64,000 nt of DNA from CAZKBP01 sp964551015. Lineage in GTDB: Bacteria; Bacteroidota; Bacteroidia; Cytophagales; Microscillaceae. Location of the stretch: positions 62,001-126,000 of the forward strand of contig CAZKBP010000009.1 of the NCBI GenBank assembly GCA_964551015.1, read 5' to 3'. Shown here in pieces: positions 1 to 8,869 of the stretch. Numbering within the stretch: the stretch's first letter is position 1; each line of letters starts with the position of its first letter. The translations under genes and the position numbers were made by a program. Under the pieces are notes generated by a model. That model made no database searches and was not told the DNA's origin. It was given only the letters and a program-made list of their open reading frames with translations.

Positions 1-350
1 TGGGCTAGGGTCTGCCTATGAATCATTACATTCTTTTGCAAATAGAGCGATTTGCAAGACACACAGGCTAAAAAGCATTATCTCAGTAATCTGTTCGTAC
101 CGAATAGCTCTGGCGATCGGCAGCGAGCGATTCCAATTCTGTATGTACTTAGCTCAAGAGGTCTCATCTGGTTTTTCCCAAAAAGAAAGACCAAACTATC
201 TCTACTCAACTACCTTTATTTTGAATCGTGTCTATATTTATTGAAGCGCACCTTTTAGTTGTCACCTAACAATACGTACAACTTTTTGAAAACTTATTAA
301 TCATTTTTATCTACTCATATTTACCCACCCAATGGGGTTTTTCTAGCTCA
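1..350. other. Non-coding, nothing recognised
   Basis: No credible gene. The only open frame, about 52 to 258 on the plus strand, has no signal, domain or promoter and lies in AT-rich sequence. The segment is the 3' flank of the minus-strand lipoprotein gene that ends at 351. Confidence 0.5.
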
Positions 351-1193
351 TTAAGGTTCTAAGAGTTCTACGGGAGCAAAGGAATCAAAGAGAGTTTCGG
401 GTACAGAATCTGTCACGACGATATCAGTAATTTGTCGGCGATCTCGGTTACCAGAGAGCAGGATATTGCCATGTTTTTTGTAATCCAGCCAAGGCAAGAC
501 AAAATTAGCACTGTCTTGGGTTGCCTCACGATAATAAGCCCATTGGGTAACGAGGTTTTTTTCTTGATCTACATAAACTTCATACTTGTTTTCGGGGGTA
601 TTGCCTACCTTGTCGAAGGTAAGCTGGAGGACGTGTGCCTTTTCTCCTCTTTGGGTGGTATCTTCTCGGAGATATTTGAGCGTGACGCCACTGTCTTTCA
701 TCTTAAAAGGCATGACGAGCCAGTAAGAGTCATTGATCCAAACGCTTTTGCCCCTTTGAATATAGTTTTGTAGAGAGTCTGAATCTTGAATCTCGACCCC
801 ATTTTTTTGCACCTTTCCTTCCATTTTGTTGAGGTGTAAGATAATCTGGAGCGTATCTTCGGGGTAGTCAATCCGAGCGCGGTGCGTGGCCTTATCCCAA
901 TAAAGGGTACGTGCACCAAAAAAATTCCAGCTAATCAGACGGGTTTTATCCCAGTTTTCTCTGCCGCCCATGGCTTTCATCACTTGGTCAGCAATCTCGA
1001 TGGCCTTGGCATCAGAGGCATCCTCCTTGAAGCCCGGCGCAGGCGGATTTTCAGGAACAGTCTCCTGTACGGTAGCGGCCTCCTCTTGTTGAGAAGAAGC
1101 TGTATCTGATTGGCATGCACCTAACACGAGGCACATCAAGAGGGAATAAGCCAAGCTAAAGTTCAATAGTCTTGGATAAATGAGATTTTTCAT
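351..1193 (-). CDS. Putative lipoprotein of unknown function
   Basis: A 280-residue protein with a lipoprotein signal: a hydrophobic stretch ends in the lipobox LGAC with Cys27 as the lipidation site, then a long Ser/Glu/Pro-rich linker. I start at the ATG at 1193, because an upstream frame-open start at 1283 would put 30 residues before the signal. The rest (about 70-280) is beta-rich with many Trp/Tyr residues and resembles LolA/DUF6503-type periplasmic domains of Bacteroidota, but this is a pattern impression only. Residue +2 is Gln, so an outer-membrane location is expected if usual sorting applies. It is divergent from the next gene. A near-consensus -7 box (TACTTTCG) lies at 1212-1219. 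Function unknown. Confidence 0.75.
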   Translation of the reverse strand: MKNLIYPRLLNFSLAYSLLMCLVLGACQSDTASSQQEEAATVQETVPENPPAPGFKEDASDAKAIEIADQVMKAMGGRENWDKTRLISWNFFGARTLYWDKATHRARIDYPEDTLQIILHLNKMEGKVQKNGVEIQDSDSLQNYIQRGKSVWINDSYWLVMPFKMKDSGVTLKYLREDTTQRGEKAHVLQLTFDKVGNTPENKYEVYVDQEKNLVTQWAYYREATQDSANFVLPWLDYKKHGNILLSGNRDRRQITDIVVTDSVPETLFDSFAPVELLEP

Positions 1194-1407
1194 AGTTTTT
1201 CTGTTTTGGAGCGAAAGTACGAAATATTGTGTAATCCTTTTTCGTACAAACCGAATCGTTTTGTGGTATGGATTTAAGGTCATATGAATTCGTGATTAAA
1301 GATAAGCGTTTTTTGTTTTTTAAAAGCTTACATGGCTCTTCTCCTCTTCACCAAAAGCATGGCAAATTATTTGATCTAGGCTACATGAGCTAACTTTACA
1401 TCCATTT

Positions 1408-2250
1408 ATGAAATCTCTGTTTCGGTCTAATCGCTTGTTTTTCTTACTAATCGTGGCCAGTTTGGCGATGTGTATGTACGCTTGTGGAAACGGAGGTTCC
1501 GAAGAAGCCGAAAAAGAAATTGAGGAAAATCCTATTCCATCCCAGCCTGCGCCTGCCTCAGATGCAGAAGAAGAAACCCCCGCACTACGAAGAAAATTGG
1601 AAGAGGCCACCGAAACCCGAGAAGAGGAGGAAGCAGCTGACGACCAAAGCGCCCCTGTGTCTGAGGCAGCCGAAGTACCCAAGCCCCCTCGCGCCACTAC
1701 TTTTCGGAACGCGCTCCTGATTTACGATATTCCCCCACTTATGCAGCAAGGCCAATCCACACGAGTGGAGGCGCTCATTAGTGAAGTACAGAAGTCTATT
1801 GAAAAATATAGAGAACTCAAACGCCTCTCTTCTGAATCCCGAATCGAGGAGATTAAGATTGGCAAGGTCATGACCCTTCGCCTCAGTGATGACAGCCCAC
1901 AAGATAGACCCGCCTTCGAGATCAAGCCAATCTCGGACGAAGAGCAGCTCATCGATACCAATTTTTCCGATGCTTGGGAATGGGAATGGGACGTGATCCC
2001 TCTGCGTAGTGGCCAGCATCACCTGAACCTGAAAGCAGTGGTCACCGTGGTAGATGAAAAATTTGGCGAGCGAAAGGTAAATATTCCCGTATTTAGCCGT
2101 CAAATTAAAGTAAAAATCAACCGGATGTATGTACTCTCGGGTTTTGTACGCAATTATTGGGAGTTTCTGGCTTCGGCCATTTTTATCCCCTTGGTCATTT
2201 GGGGCTATTCGCTGTATATGAAAAAACGTCGAGCCAAAGCGACCACTTAG
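1408..2250 (+). CDS. Lipobox protein with C-terminal membrane anchor
   Basis: A 280-residue protein with an N-terminal signal ending in a lipobox-like MYAC (Cys26), an acidic Glu/Pro-rich linker to about residue 90, a folded module at about 105-235, and a final transmembrane helix (about 243-268) ending in KKRR. The module contains a pattern I recall from a widespread domain in bacterial envelope and caspase/TIR-associated proteins: a helix, then a motif like IxxIKxGKVMTLRL, EEQL, a WEWDV-P stretch and a PVFxxxIKVK strand. That family link is from memory. The lipid anchor plus positively charged tail suggests an inner-membrane protein with the module in the periplasm. The next gene begins 16 bp downstream. 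Function unknown. Confidence 0.75.
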   Translation: MKSLFRSNRLFFLLIVASLAMCMYACGNGGSEEAEKEIEENPIPSQPAPASDAEEETPALRRKLEEATETREEEEAADDQSAPVSEAAEVPKPPRATTFRNALLIYDIPPLMQQGQSTRVEALISEVQKSIEKYRELKRLSSESRIEEIKIGKVMTLRLSDDSPQDRPAFEIKPISDEEQLIDTNFSDAWEWEWDVIPLRSGQHHLNLKAVVTVVDEKFGERKVNIPVFSRQIKVKINRMYVLSGFVRNYWEFLASAIFIPLVIWGYSLYMKKRRAKATT

Positions 2251-2253
2251 GTT

Positions 2254-2261
2254 TATCTTTG
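2254..2261 (+). promoter_or_regulatory. Candidate -7 promoter element
   Basis: TATCTTTG is an exact match to the Bacteroidota -7 consensus TAnnTTTG. It ends 5 bp before the GTG at 2267, so a transcript from it would be leaderless or nearly so. No good -33 TTTG is visible at the expected distance, hence modest confidence. Confidence 0.4.
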
Positions 2262-2266
2262 CTTCT

Positions 2267-3205
2267 GTGCATACGGATCAAATCTCACGAAACATCCTCT
2301 TTTTGGTGCCTCCTCAGGTGCATCTGCTGGATATCAACGGTCCGGCACATATTTTTTATGAGGCACAGGCTTTTGGTGCGCCTCTGCAAACTTATTTTAT
2401 CTCCGTACAAGCAAAAACAGAAGTTGAGAGCAGCGCGGGTCTTTTTTTCAGTCAACTCACCCCTTTCTCGGAGTTTGATTTAAGCAAGGAGGATTTTATC
2501 TTCGTGCCGGGCTTGGACTACGGATTACTTTCTAGCCTTGATTTTTTGGAAAAATGTCAGGATTTTTTTCAATGGCTCAGAGAGCAAGCGGCTCGGGGGG
2601 TCAACATTTGCTCGGTTTGCACGGGTGCTTTTTTACTGGCCGAATCGGGTATTTTGAATGGCAAAAGCTGTACTACGCATTGGAAATATTTCAAAGAATT
2701 CGCAGCCAAATTTCCTCAGGTTGGTCTGGAAAAGAACCGTCTTTTTGTCTTCGCGAAGAATCTCTACAGCAGCGCAGGCGTGAGTTCAGGCATTGATCTA
2801 GCCTTGTACTTATTAGAAAGACTGTACGGAGCCAAGTTTGCCCTTGATATTGCCAAAGAAGTCGTCATCTATCTACGAAGAGGAGAAGAAGACCCTCAGT
2901 TGAGTATTTTTTTGCAGTACCGCAATCATTTGGATGATCGCATTCACGAGATTCAAGATTTGATCTCTCAAGATATTTCTCAGAAATGGCTCTTAGCAGA
3001 CCTGGCCGAGTGTATTCATACCAGCCCTCGGAATCTGACCCGCCTCTTCAAAAAAACCACGGGAATTACCATCGGTCAATACATCGAGCAAATTCGCTTA
3101 GAACAAGCCCAACAATTGCGGGCAGAAGGGCATAAGATGGACTACATCGCCCAGACTTGTGGCTTCAAAAGTACCAATCAACTTCGGCATCTCCTCCAGA
3201 AGTAG
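2267..3205 (+). CDS. GlxA-family AraC-type regulator (DJ-1/PfpI + HTH)
   Basis: A 312-residue transcription regulator. Residues 1-190 form a DJ-1/PfpI (class I glutamine amidotransferase-like) domain with the nucleophile-elbow segment SVCTGAF and a later SSAGVSSGID loop. Residues 215-312 form an AraC-type double helix-turn-helix (LADLAECIHTSPRNLTRLFKK and GFKSTNQLRHL regions). This is the GlxA architecture, in which the amidotransferase fold usually senses a small molecule rather than catalyses. The cysteine of the elbow is retained. The start is a GTG; the next ATG at 2358 would cut into the fold. The neighbour downstream is an exported DJ-1 protein of the same subfamily, a likely functional partner or target. 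DNA binding in the cytoplasm is expected. Confidence 0.88.
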   Translation: MHTDQISRNILFLVPPQVHLLDINGPAHIFYEAQAFGAPLQTYFISVQAKTEVESSAGLFFSQLTPFSEFDLSKEDFIFVPGLDYGLLSSLDFLEKCQDFFQWLREQAARGVNICSVCTGAFLLAESGILNGKSCTTHWKYFKEFAAKFPQVGLEKNRLFVFAKNLYSSAGVSSGIDLALYLLERLYGAKFALDIAKEVVIYLRRGEEDPQLSIFLQYRNHLDDRIHEIQDLISQDISQKWLLADLAECIHTSPRNLTRLFKKTTGITIGQYIEQIRLEQAQQLRAEGHKMDYIAQTCGFKSTNQLRHLLQK

Positions 3206-3425
3206 TTGCTGGTTATGTGTTGCTAGTTGTGGGTTCCTTCTTTGGAATCAATTCGTCTCGGTCTGCTACTCTTAGAGTGACTCTGTGCAAAAGAATACAG
3301 ATTGCAAGATAACGCTCTCCTCGATTTTGTCCTGATGCTTGGGGGTTTTGTCCTTGTGATCGCGCTTGACTTGGCTTAGGTTTGTAAAAGCTTATTTATT
3401 TTATTCTATACAAACCACATTTACC

Positions 3426-4109
3426 ATGATAAAACTATCTTTATGCATCGTCTTTTTTATGACTTTCCAAATGATTCTAGCACAGGATATTAGGGAAAAA
3501 ATCAACAACAATGATCTGGTGGTTGCCATCTACACGCAAGATGGAGCTGAGGTGCTGGATATGGCGGCTCCTTTGGAAATACTCAGTCACGCTGGTTTTG
3601 AGATTTACACCGTCGGCCTGAAAAAGGAGAAAATCACTTCCCAAAGTACTTTGACCATGATCCCTAATCACGATCTAGCATCTGCGCCTCCGGCCGACAT
3701 TTTGATTTTTGTAGGAGGTAATGCGGATGCCTCTTCTGATAACAAAAAGGTAAAAAACTGGCTTTTAGCGAAAGCACCCTCCGCTCAGAAAGTCATGAGC
3801 ATTTGTACCGGTGTATTCTTTCTGGCTAAGGCTGGCCTTTTGGATGGGAAAAATGCAACGACCTTTCACCATAGTTTGGATTATTTGGAAGAAGATTTTC
3901 CCCGGGTCAAAGTGCATCGGGATCAACGTGTGATTGAGGATGGCAAATTCATTAGCACGGCGGGCATCAGTGCCGGGATCGATGGGAGCCTGCATTTGAT
4001 TGCCAGTACGCTGGGAGCAGAGGTGGCGCAGGCTGTGGCCAAACACATTGAATACGAGGCTTGGCACCCAGAGAAAGTAATGGTGGTTGCTCCGGAGAGC
4101 GATGATTAA
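3426..4109 (+). CDS. Exported DJ-1/PfpI family protein
   Basis: A 227-residue protein with a cleavable signal peptide (hydrophobic core then ILAQD at about residue 20) followed by a complete DJ-1/PfpI domain. The elbow reads MSICTGVFFL, with the conserved cysteine, and the later segment STAGISAGID matches the amidase/isonitrile-hydratase branch of the superfamily. The start at 3426 was chosen because it places the signal peptide at the N-terminus; an earlier frame-open start at 3366 does not. The domain is the same subfamily as the sensory half of the regulator just upstream. Export is unusual because most DJ-1 proteins are cytoplasmic. Substrate unknown; amide or nitrile chemistry is only a family-based guess. 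Confidence 0.82.
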   Translation: MIKLSLCIVFFMTFQMILAQDIREKINNNDLVVAIYTQDGAEVLDMAAPLEILSHAGFEIYTVGLKKEKITSQSTLTMIPNHDLASAPPADILIFVGGNADASSDNKKVKNWLLAKAPSAQKVMSICTGVFFLAKAGLLDGKNATTFHHSLDYLEEDFPRVKVHRDQRVIEDGKFISTAGISAGIDGSLHLIASTLGAEVAQAVAKHIEYEAWHPEKVMVVAPESDD

Positions 4110-4228
4110 TTGCTGTGCAAGGGGAGCTTACTGAAATAGAAGTTTGTACGAAAAACTTTTATTTTCTATCTCAGGATTATCTTATTTTCCCTAGCATCGT
4201 AAAGATCAAAGGATCAAAACAGAGAATT

Positions 4229-5242
4229 ATGCAAGCACCATCCCTCAAAAAAATTCAAATAATAGATTGGGCGATTCCCCTGGGAATCCTGTTGGTTTCT
4301 GCTCTTTTGGCGCTAAGTCCTCTCTTACAAACCCACCCCGAATTGGCAATAGGGATCACCTACGACCTCACCCTGACTGCCCCTCTGGTTTACTTCTTTT
4401 TGATTCGTAAAAAAGCAGTTCCTAATATTAGCGTGCTCAGCTTTTTTACGATAGGCTTAGTACTGGCTACGTTGCTTTTGCCCGAAGAACAGCAGTTTCA
4501 TTTGGGTTTGGTCAAAACGTATTTTCTACCCCTGGTCGAGTTAGCTGTTTTTGCCACGATTGCCCATCAGGTATACCGGGCTCGGAAAGCTTTTCGGGCC
4601 CATCATTCTTCGGATAGAGACACTTATGATCTTCTGAAAATGAGCACATTAGAGGTCATTGGCTCCAAGAAGGTTGCCAGAATATTCGCGACAGAGATGG
4701 CTATGTTTTATTACGGGCTTTTTGCTTGGAAGAAGCCCAAGCCCGCTAGTAATGAATTTACCTCTTATCAAAATAGTGGGGTTTTGGCTCTGATGGGCGT
4801 GATTATTTTTATCCTTTTGATAGAAACTACTGCTTTACACATCTTACTCATACGCTGGAATGGAATCATAACTTGGATACTTACGCTTACGAGTGTTTAC
4901 ACGGCTTTGCAGCTCTTCGCGCATTCAAAAGCCCTTCGTCAACGCCATTCTCAAATAGAAGATGGGAAACTTAAGCTCAGGTACGGTCTGTTTGGAGATA
5001 CAGAAATTCCTCTGCACGAAATCGAGAAAATAGAGGCTACTTGGCAAAATGTAGAGGCTGGCGATCTAAAAGTAGAGAAATTAGCCTTGTTGAGAGAGTT
5101 AGAGGCTCACAACTTAGCTATTTACTTCAAAAACCCTCAAAAGCTGGAAAGAGTCTATGGCTTTACGAAAGAGTGCGATGTGCTTTTATTGCACATTGAC
5201 CAAAAAGAAGCTTTTAGGGAGGCGCTAAACGATAAAATTTAA
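4229..5242 (+). CDS. Integral membrane protein with PH-like C-terminal domain
   Basis: A 337-residue membrane protein. Hydrophobic helices are visible at about residues 14-33, 45-60, 66-84, 95-115, 190-210 and 215-235. The soluble C-terminus (about 245-337) begins with the pattern IEDGKLKLRYG, then IPLHEIEKIEA, which is typical of bacterial pleckstrin-like folds. The ATG at 4229 puts the first helix close to the N-terminus; an alternative at 4115 adds 38 unlikely residues. It lies 119 bp after the DJ-1 gene on the same strand and is followed by a hairpin shared with the convergent TonB locus. No enzymatic motif seen. Function unknown. Confidence 0.7.
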   Translation: MQAPSLKKIQIIDWAIPLGILLVSALLALSPLLQTHPELAIGITYDLTLTAPLVYFFLIRKKAVPNISVLSFFTIGLVLATLLLPEEQQFHLGLVKTYFLPLVELAVFATIAHQVYRARKAFRAHHSSDRDTYDLLKMSTLEVIGSKKVARIFATEMAMFYYGLFAWKKPKPASNEFTSYQNSGVLALMGVIIFILLIETTALHILLIRWNGIITWILTLTSVYTALQLFAHSKALRQRHSQIEDGKLKLRYGLFGDTEIPLHEIEKIEATWQNVEAGDLKVEKLALLRELEAHNLAIYFKNPQKLERVYGFTKECDVLLLHIDQKEAFREALNDKI

Positions 5243-5249
5243 ATCAAAG

Positions 5250-5274
5250 AGGGGCGGTTCTAAGCACCGCCCCT
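5250..5274. terminator. Hairpin between convergent genes
   Basis: A 9-bp perfect stem (AGGGGCGGT / ACCGCCCCT) with a 7-base loop lies between convergent genes ending at 5242 and 5305. It is GC-rich, but only a short T tract follows at 5281, so it may act as a bidirectional but weak terminator. Confidence 0.5.
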
Positions 5275-5304
5275 ACGGAGTTTTCGGGTTTACAATTTAC
5301 CCAT

Positions 5305-6225
5305 TTATTCTTCTTCCTCTACCACCGCACGCACACTAGATACCGCACAAACGCCAAAGTAGCCCACGGGTTCCTCACTCGATTCAGGATTTACATTGAA
5401 AATATTGGTGCGCACATTAGAGAGGGGGACAGCAAATAAACCTCCGTTGCCCAATTGCGTACTCACCTCCGACCAAAAGTTAAAAGCATCTTCGGTGATC
5501 GAGTAAATCTCTACATAAATAGAATCACCCACTTCGTAGGGAGGCAGAGTCTCGCTATCATCTTCGGGGTCTTCATAGAAAGGATTGACACCCTCTCGAA
5601 TCGGGGTGATGAAGGTCAGGCCATCGATATTACCTCCTTCACTAAAACCTGCGTCAAAGGCGATATTCACATCAAAAGCACGATTGAGCAACTGCCCATT
5701 TTTGAAAGTGCGAATCCAGTAAGTGTCGCCTGAGCCTACAAAATCTCGGGCAAACAACTCGGCGTAGTAGCCATCTGGCCCAAAGACTTCATCGTCTCGG
5801 AATTCGGTCGTCAGCGAGTCAATCTCGGGGACGCGTTTTACTTCGGAAAATGCCTGAAAAGTATCTCCTTGATAATCAATGGTCAAGGTATAGGTATTGC
5901 CCAGTTTGCCAATGGCCTCATCGGGTGTACTAGGATTCCAAAGATAAATTCCATCATTATTTTCGTCGGTAAAAACAAAAGTACGCCCTTCGTTATCAAG
6001 CACTTGCACCTGCGCATTTAAGATGGGCGTAGCTTCGGAATTATCAAAATAGGGTTGCGTTAGAAAAAGGCGGACTTCCTGCGTAGTGGAGCTATCGGTC
6101 AGCCAGGCATCCACCGAAAGTTGTGGGGGAGCATTGTCCAAATCTACATCAATCACATCTTCGCAGGAGCTGAAAATCACACCCAGAAACATTAGGAATA
6201 AAACAGGATTTAAGCAATTTTTCAT
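5305..6225 (-). CDS. DUF4249 lipoprotein, TonB-receptor partner
   Basis: A 306-residue lipoprotein: signal peptide with lipobox FSSC (about Cys20), then the typical DUF4249 opening EDVIDVDLD and strands for a carboxypeptidase-regulatory-like fold (VRLFLTQPYFDN, LNAQVQV). Length and layout fit DUF4249, a family found almost only in Bacteroidota beside TonB-dependent receptors. It starts 12 bp after the receptor stop, so the two genes are one operon. It probably sits on the outer membrane and helps capture whatever the receptor imports, in the manner of a SusD-like surface lipoprotein; this role is inferred from context. The protein ends in a run of glutamates. Confidence 0.85.
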   Translation of the reverse strand: MKNCLNPVLFLMFLGVIFSSCEDVIDVDLDNAPPQLSVDAWLTDSSTTQEVRLFLTQPYFDNSEATPILNAQVQVLDNEGRTFVFTDENNDGIYLWNPSTPDEAIGKLGNTYTLTIDYQGDTFQAFSEVKRVPEIDSLTTEFRDDEVFGPDGYYAELFARDFVGSGDTYWIRTFKNGQLLNRAFDVNIAFDAGFSEGGNIDGLTFITPIREGVNPFYEDPEDDSETLPPYEVGDSIYVEIYSITEDAFNFWSEVSTQLGNGGLFAVPLSNVRTNIFNVNPESSEEPVGYFGVCAVSSVRAVVEEEE

Positions 6226-6237
6226 GTTCAGACTGAT

Positions 6238-8622
6238 TTAGAATTTGAAATTATAAGAAATAGAAGGAATAAAGCTTCCCACCACGGAGAGACGCACCGC
6301 CTCGGTTTGGCTAGGGTCTTGTGGATTTTGGCGAAAAGTAACTGAGAAAGGATTGCGCTTATTGTAGACATTGTAAATAGAAAATACCCAGTAGTCCTCA
6401 TTTTTACGCGGTTTGCCGTTCTTTTTAAACTTTTTGCCCTGCAAGGTAGCTGATAAATCCAGACGGTGGTAGGCAGGAATACGAAAGTTATTCCGACTCT
6501 CCGAAGGATCAAGCGGTATTCCTTGGAACCCACCCACACTAAATTTATTACTTGGAAAAGTAGCGGGCGTACCTGAAATTACCACAAAATTAGCTGAGAA
6601 GCTCCAACGCTCGGTCAGGTCATAAAAAGCTACAATCTTCAAATTGTGGGTTTGGTCAAAGCGATTGGGAAACCATTCATCATTATTGATGCCATCTACC
6701 TTTCGCTCACTTCGGGCGAGCGTGTAGGCAATCCATCCGGTGAGTTTACCCACATTTTTGCGGACATAAAACTCTAAGCCATAGGCTCTTCCGATGCCAC
6801 TCAGCAAATCGCCCTCGAGGAATTCATTCAAAAGCAAATCAGCATTGTTGATATAATCTACCAAGTTGTCATAGTACTTGAAATAGGCTTCTACGGAGGC
6901 TTCGTAATCCTTCCCACCAAAATTTCGGAAATAACCCACTGCCACCTGGTCGGCAATGGTCGGGCGAATGTTATTGGTACTGGGGCTCCACACATCCAGC
7001 GGCGTGGCGGCTACCGTATTGGAAATCAGATGAATATACTGCACCATGCGATTGTAGCTGGCTTTGATAGAGCTTTTTTCGTCAAATTGATATTTGATAG
7101 AAAAGCGAGGCTCTAAATTCTGATAAGTCTCGATGACTTCCCAATCGTCAAACTCTTCGGAGCTAATTGGCTCCCGACGAGTGGCAGGCTCTTCGGCGGG
7201 GGCATATTCATAAGCGGTGGCGGCTCCTAGATAATTAAAAACCGAGTAACGCAAGCCGTATTGCAGCGAAAGCTTAGGACTGATAGTTTGCTCATTGCTG
7301 ATGTAAACACTAGATTCCAAGGCGCGCTTGTTATCCAAGGTAATGCTGCTGGTTTCGCCCACACTTTGTCCGGTGGCCGCTCCGGGCTGGAAATCATAGA
7401 GAATGGTCTGCCCACCGAAGCTGATTTCATTGCGTGGATTGAGATAGTAGGTAAATTCAGGCTTAAAACTGTAATTGATAATGCGTGATTTCCAGTCAAA
7501 AGTATCATCATCCTCACCAAAATTCAGCTCATAATCATAATTACTGTAAAAAACCGTGAAGTTGGAGAACAACTTGCGATTAAAGATATGATTCCAGCGA
7601 AATGTAGCCGTGGCATTCCCCCAACTCGAACCAAAGACACTCTCCGCATCAAAATTATCCCTACCCAAATAACCTGACAAAAAAATGCGGTTATTCTCAT
7701 TGACATCCACATTGGTTTTGAGGGTCAAATCGTAGAAATTAAAGACGCTATTACTCAAATCATCATCCAAAAAAGGCCTGGCCAGTACATCCACGTAAGA
7801 ACGCCTGCCCGCCACGATAAACGAAGCTTTGTCCTTGACCAAGGGAGCTTCTAAGGTCAGGCGGCTAAAAATCGCTCCAATTCCGCCCGAAGCGGCAAAG
7901 CGTTTGTTGTTTCCTTCTTTCATCCGTACGTCCAGAATGGAAGAAAGCCTTCCTCCATAATTAGCCGGAATGCCGCCCTTGATGAGCTTGACATCTTTGA
8001 CGGCATCGGGGTTGAATACGGAGAAAAAGCCAAACAAATGAGAGGAGTTATAAACAGGGGCTTCGTCTAATAGCACCAAGTTTTGCCCCACGCCTCCTCC
8101 ACGTGCATTGTAGCCCGTGGCGCCTTCTCCCACGGTTGAGACGCCGGGTAATAACTGAATACTTTTGATTACATCGACTTCTCCCAAGAGGGCGGGCACT
8201 TTCTGGATCGTGGAAATATCCAGGCGATTTACACTCATGGCTACCTCCGAGACATTGGCATTTTCACTCTCGGCCGTAACGGTGATTTCGGATAGTTCTT
8301 GCTTTACCTCCTGAAGCTCTACATCTAAGGTCATGTCTTGGTCAAGCTCAATTTGGCGAACCTGTGGATCATAGCCTACATAGCTATAAGTGATTTCATA
8401 ACTCCCGGCAGGAATAGACAGCGAGTAAAAACCATAGCTATTACTGATATTCCCCGTGGCTAATTCTTTGATGTAAACGGAGGCTCCAATGAGGTTCTCT
8501 CCGTTCCCCGCATCTTTGATGTAGCCACTCAGTGTAAACTTAATTTGCTGCGCGTTGAGCTGATAGCCCAGCAGGCATAGCCAAGCGAACAGCATGGATT
8601 TCTTGAGCATAGATTTTTGCAT
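6238..8622 (-). CDS. TonB-dependent outer-membrane receptor
   Basis: About 794 residues. After a signal peptide ending in NAQQ comes a carboxypeptidase-regulatory-like domain (about 25-105: GYIKDAGNGENLIGASVYI, SNSYGFYSLSIPAGSYEI), a plug (about 120-230, with YNARGGG, PVYNSSHLFGFFSVFN and GGRLSSILDVRMKEG) and a beta-barrel ending in the aromatic strand YNFKF. ATG 8622 was chosen; a second ATG at 8610 also gives a good signal peptide, whereas the TTG at 8658 is unlikely. It forms an operon with the DUF4249 gene. A perfect -7 box lies at 8721-8728, about 100 bp upstream. The barrel would import a ligand powered by TonB; its identity cannot be read from the sequence. Confidence 0.92.
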   Translation of the reverse strand: MQKSMLKKSMLFAWLCLLGYQLNAQQIKFTLSGYIKDAGNGENLIGASVYIKELATGNISNSYGFYSLSIPAGSYEITYSYVGYDPQVRQIELDQDMTLDVELQEVKQELSEITVTAESENANVSEVAMSVNRLDISTIQKVPALLGEVDVIKSIQLLPGVSTVGEGATGYNARGGGVGQNLVLLDEAPVYNSSHLFGFFSVFNPDAVKDVKLIKGGIPANYGGRLSSILDVRMKEGNNKRFAASGGIGAIFSRLTLEAPLVKDKASFIVAGRRSYVDVLARPFLDDDLSNSVFNFYDLTLKTNVDVNENNRIFLSGYLGRDNFDAESVFGSSWGNATATFRWNHIFNRKLFSNFTVFYSNYDYELNFGEDDDTFDWKSRIINYSFKPEFTYYLNPRNEISFGGQTILYDFQPGAATGQSVGETSSITLDNKRALESSVYISNEQTISPKLSLQYGLRYSVFNYLGAATAYEYAPAEEPATRREPISSEEFDDWEVIETYQNLEPRFSIKYQFDEKSSIKASYNRMVQYIHLISNTVAATPLDVWSPSTNNIRPTIADQVAVGYFRNFGGKDYEASVEAYFKYYDNLVDYINNADLLLNEFLEGDLLSGIGRAYGLEFYVRKNVGKLTGWIAYTLARSERKVDGINNDEWFPNRFDQTHNLKIVAFYDLTERWSFSANFVVISGTPATFPSNKFSVGGFQGIPLDPSESRNNFRIPAYHRLDLSATLQGKKFKKNGKPRKNEDYWVFSIYNVYNKRNPFSVTFRQNPQDPSQTEAVRLSVVGSFIPSISYNFKF

Positions 8623-8720
8623 GGTTAGTGTGGTGATGGAAAAAAATGAACGAATCAATACTAGGTAAAGGACGTACTCCTAGCAATAATCTTTTAAACC
8701 AGTATGATTGTTTGACCCTG

Positions 8721-8728
8721 CAAAGATA
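8721..8728 (-). promoter_or_regulatory. -7 promoter element for the TonB operon
   Basis: Minus-strand TATCTTTG is an exact TAnnTTTG match 98 bp upstream of the receptor ATG. A TTG-like -33 is present only at suboptimal spacing. Confidence 0.55.
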
Positions 8729-8799
8729 AAAAGGGTTGCTTCAAGTGGGCAGTAGATGGCCAATAATAAAAGGTCAAGGCTGACCTACTATCATTTTGG

Positions 8800-8833
8800 T
8801 AAGAAAAATTAGACCGGAAGGGGATTCCGGTCT
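8800..8833 (-). terminator. Intrinsic terminator
   Basis: A 9-bp perfect stem AGACCGGAA / TTCCGGTCT (8811-8833, 5-base loop), followed on the minus strand by a T-rich tract. It lies 36 bp after the stop of the 8870-9541 gene and terminates that gene. Confidence 0.8.
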
Positions 8834-8869
8834 GTATGGGTGCTCAGAGAAAGCAAACAAGAAGGTGAA

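Noticed and set aside
52..258. Open frame of 68 codons at the left edge
   Set aside because: AT-rich, no domain, no promoter, and no good start. Length is within chance.
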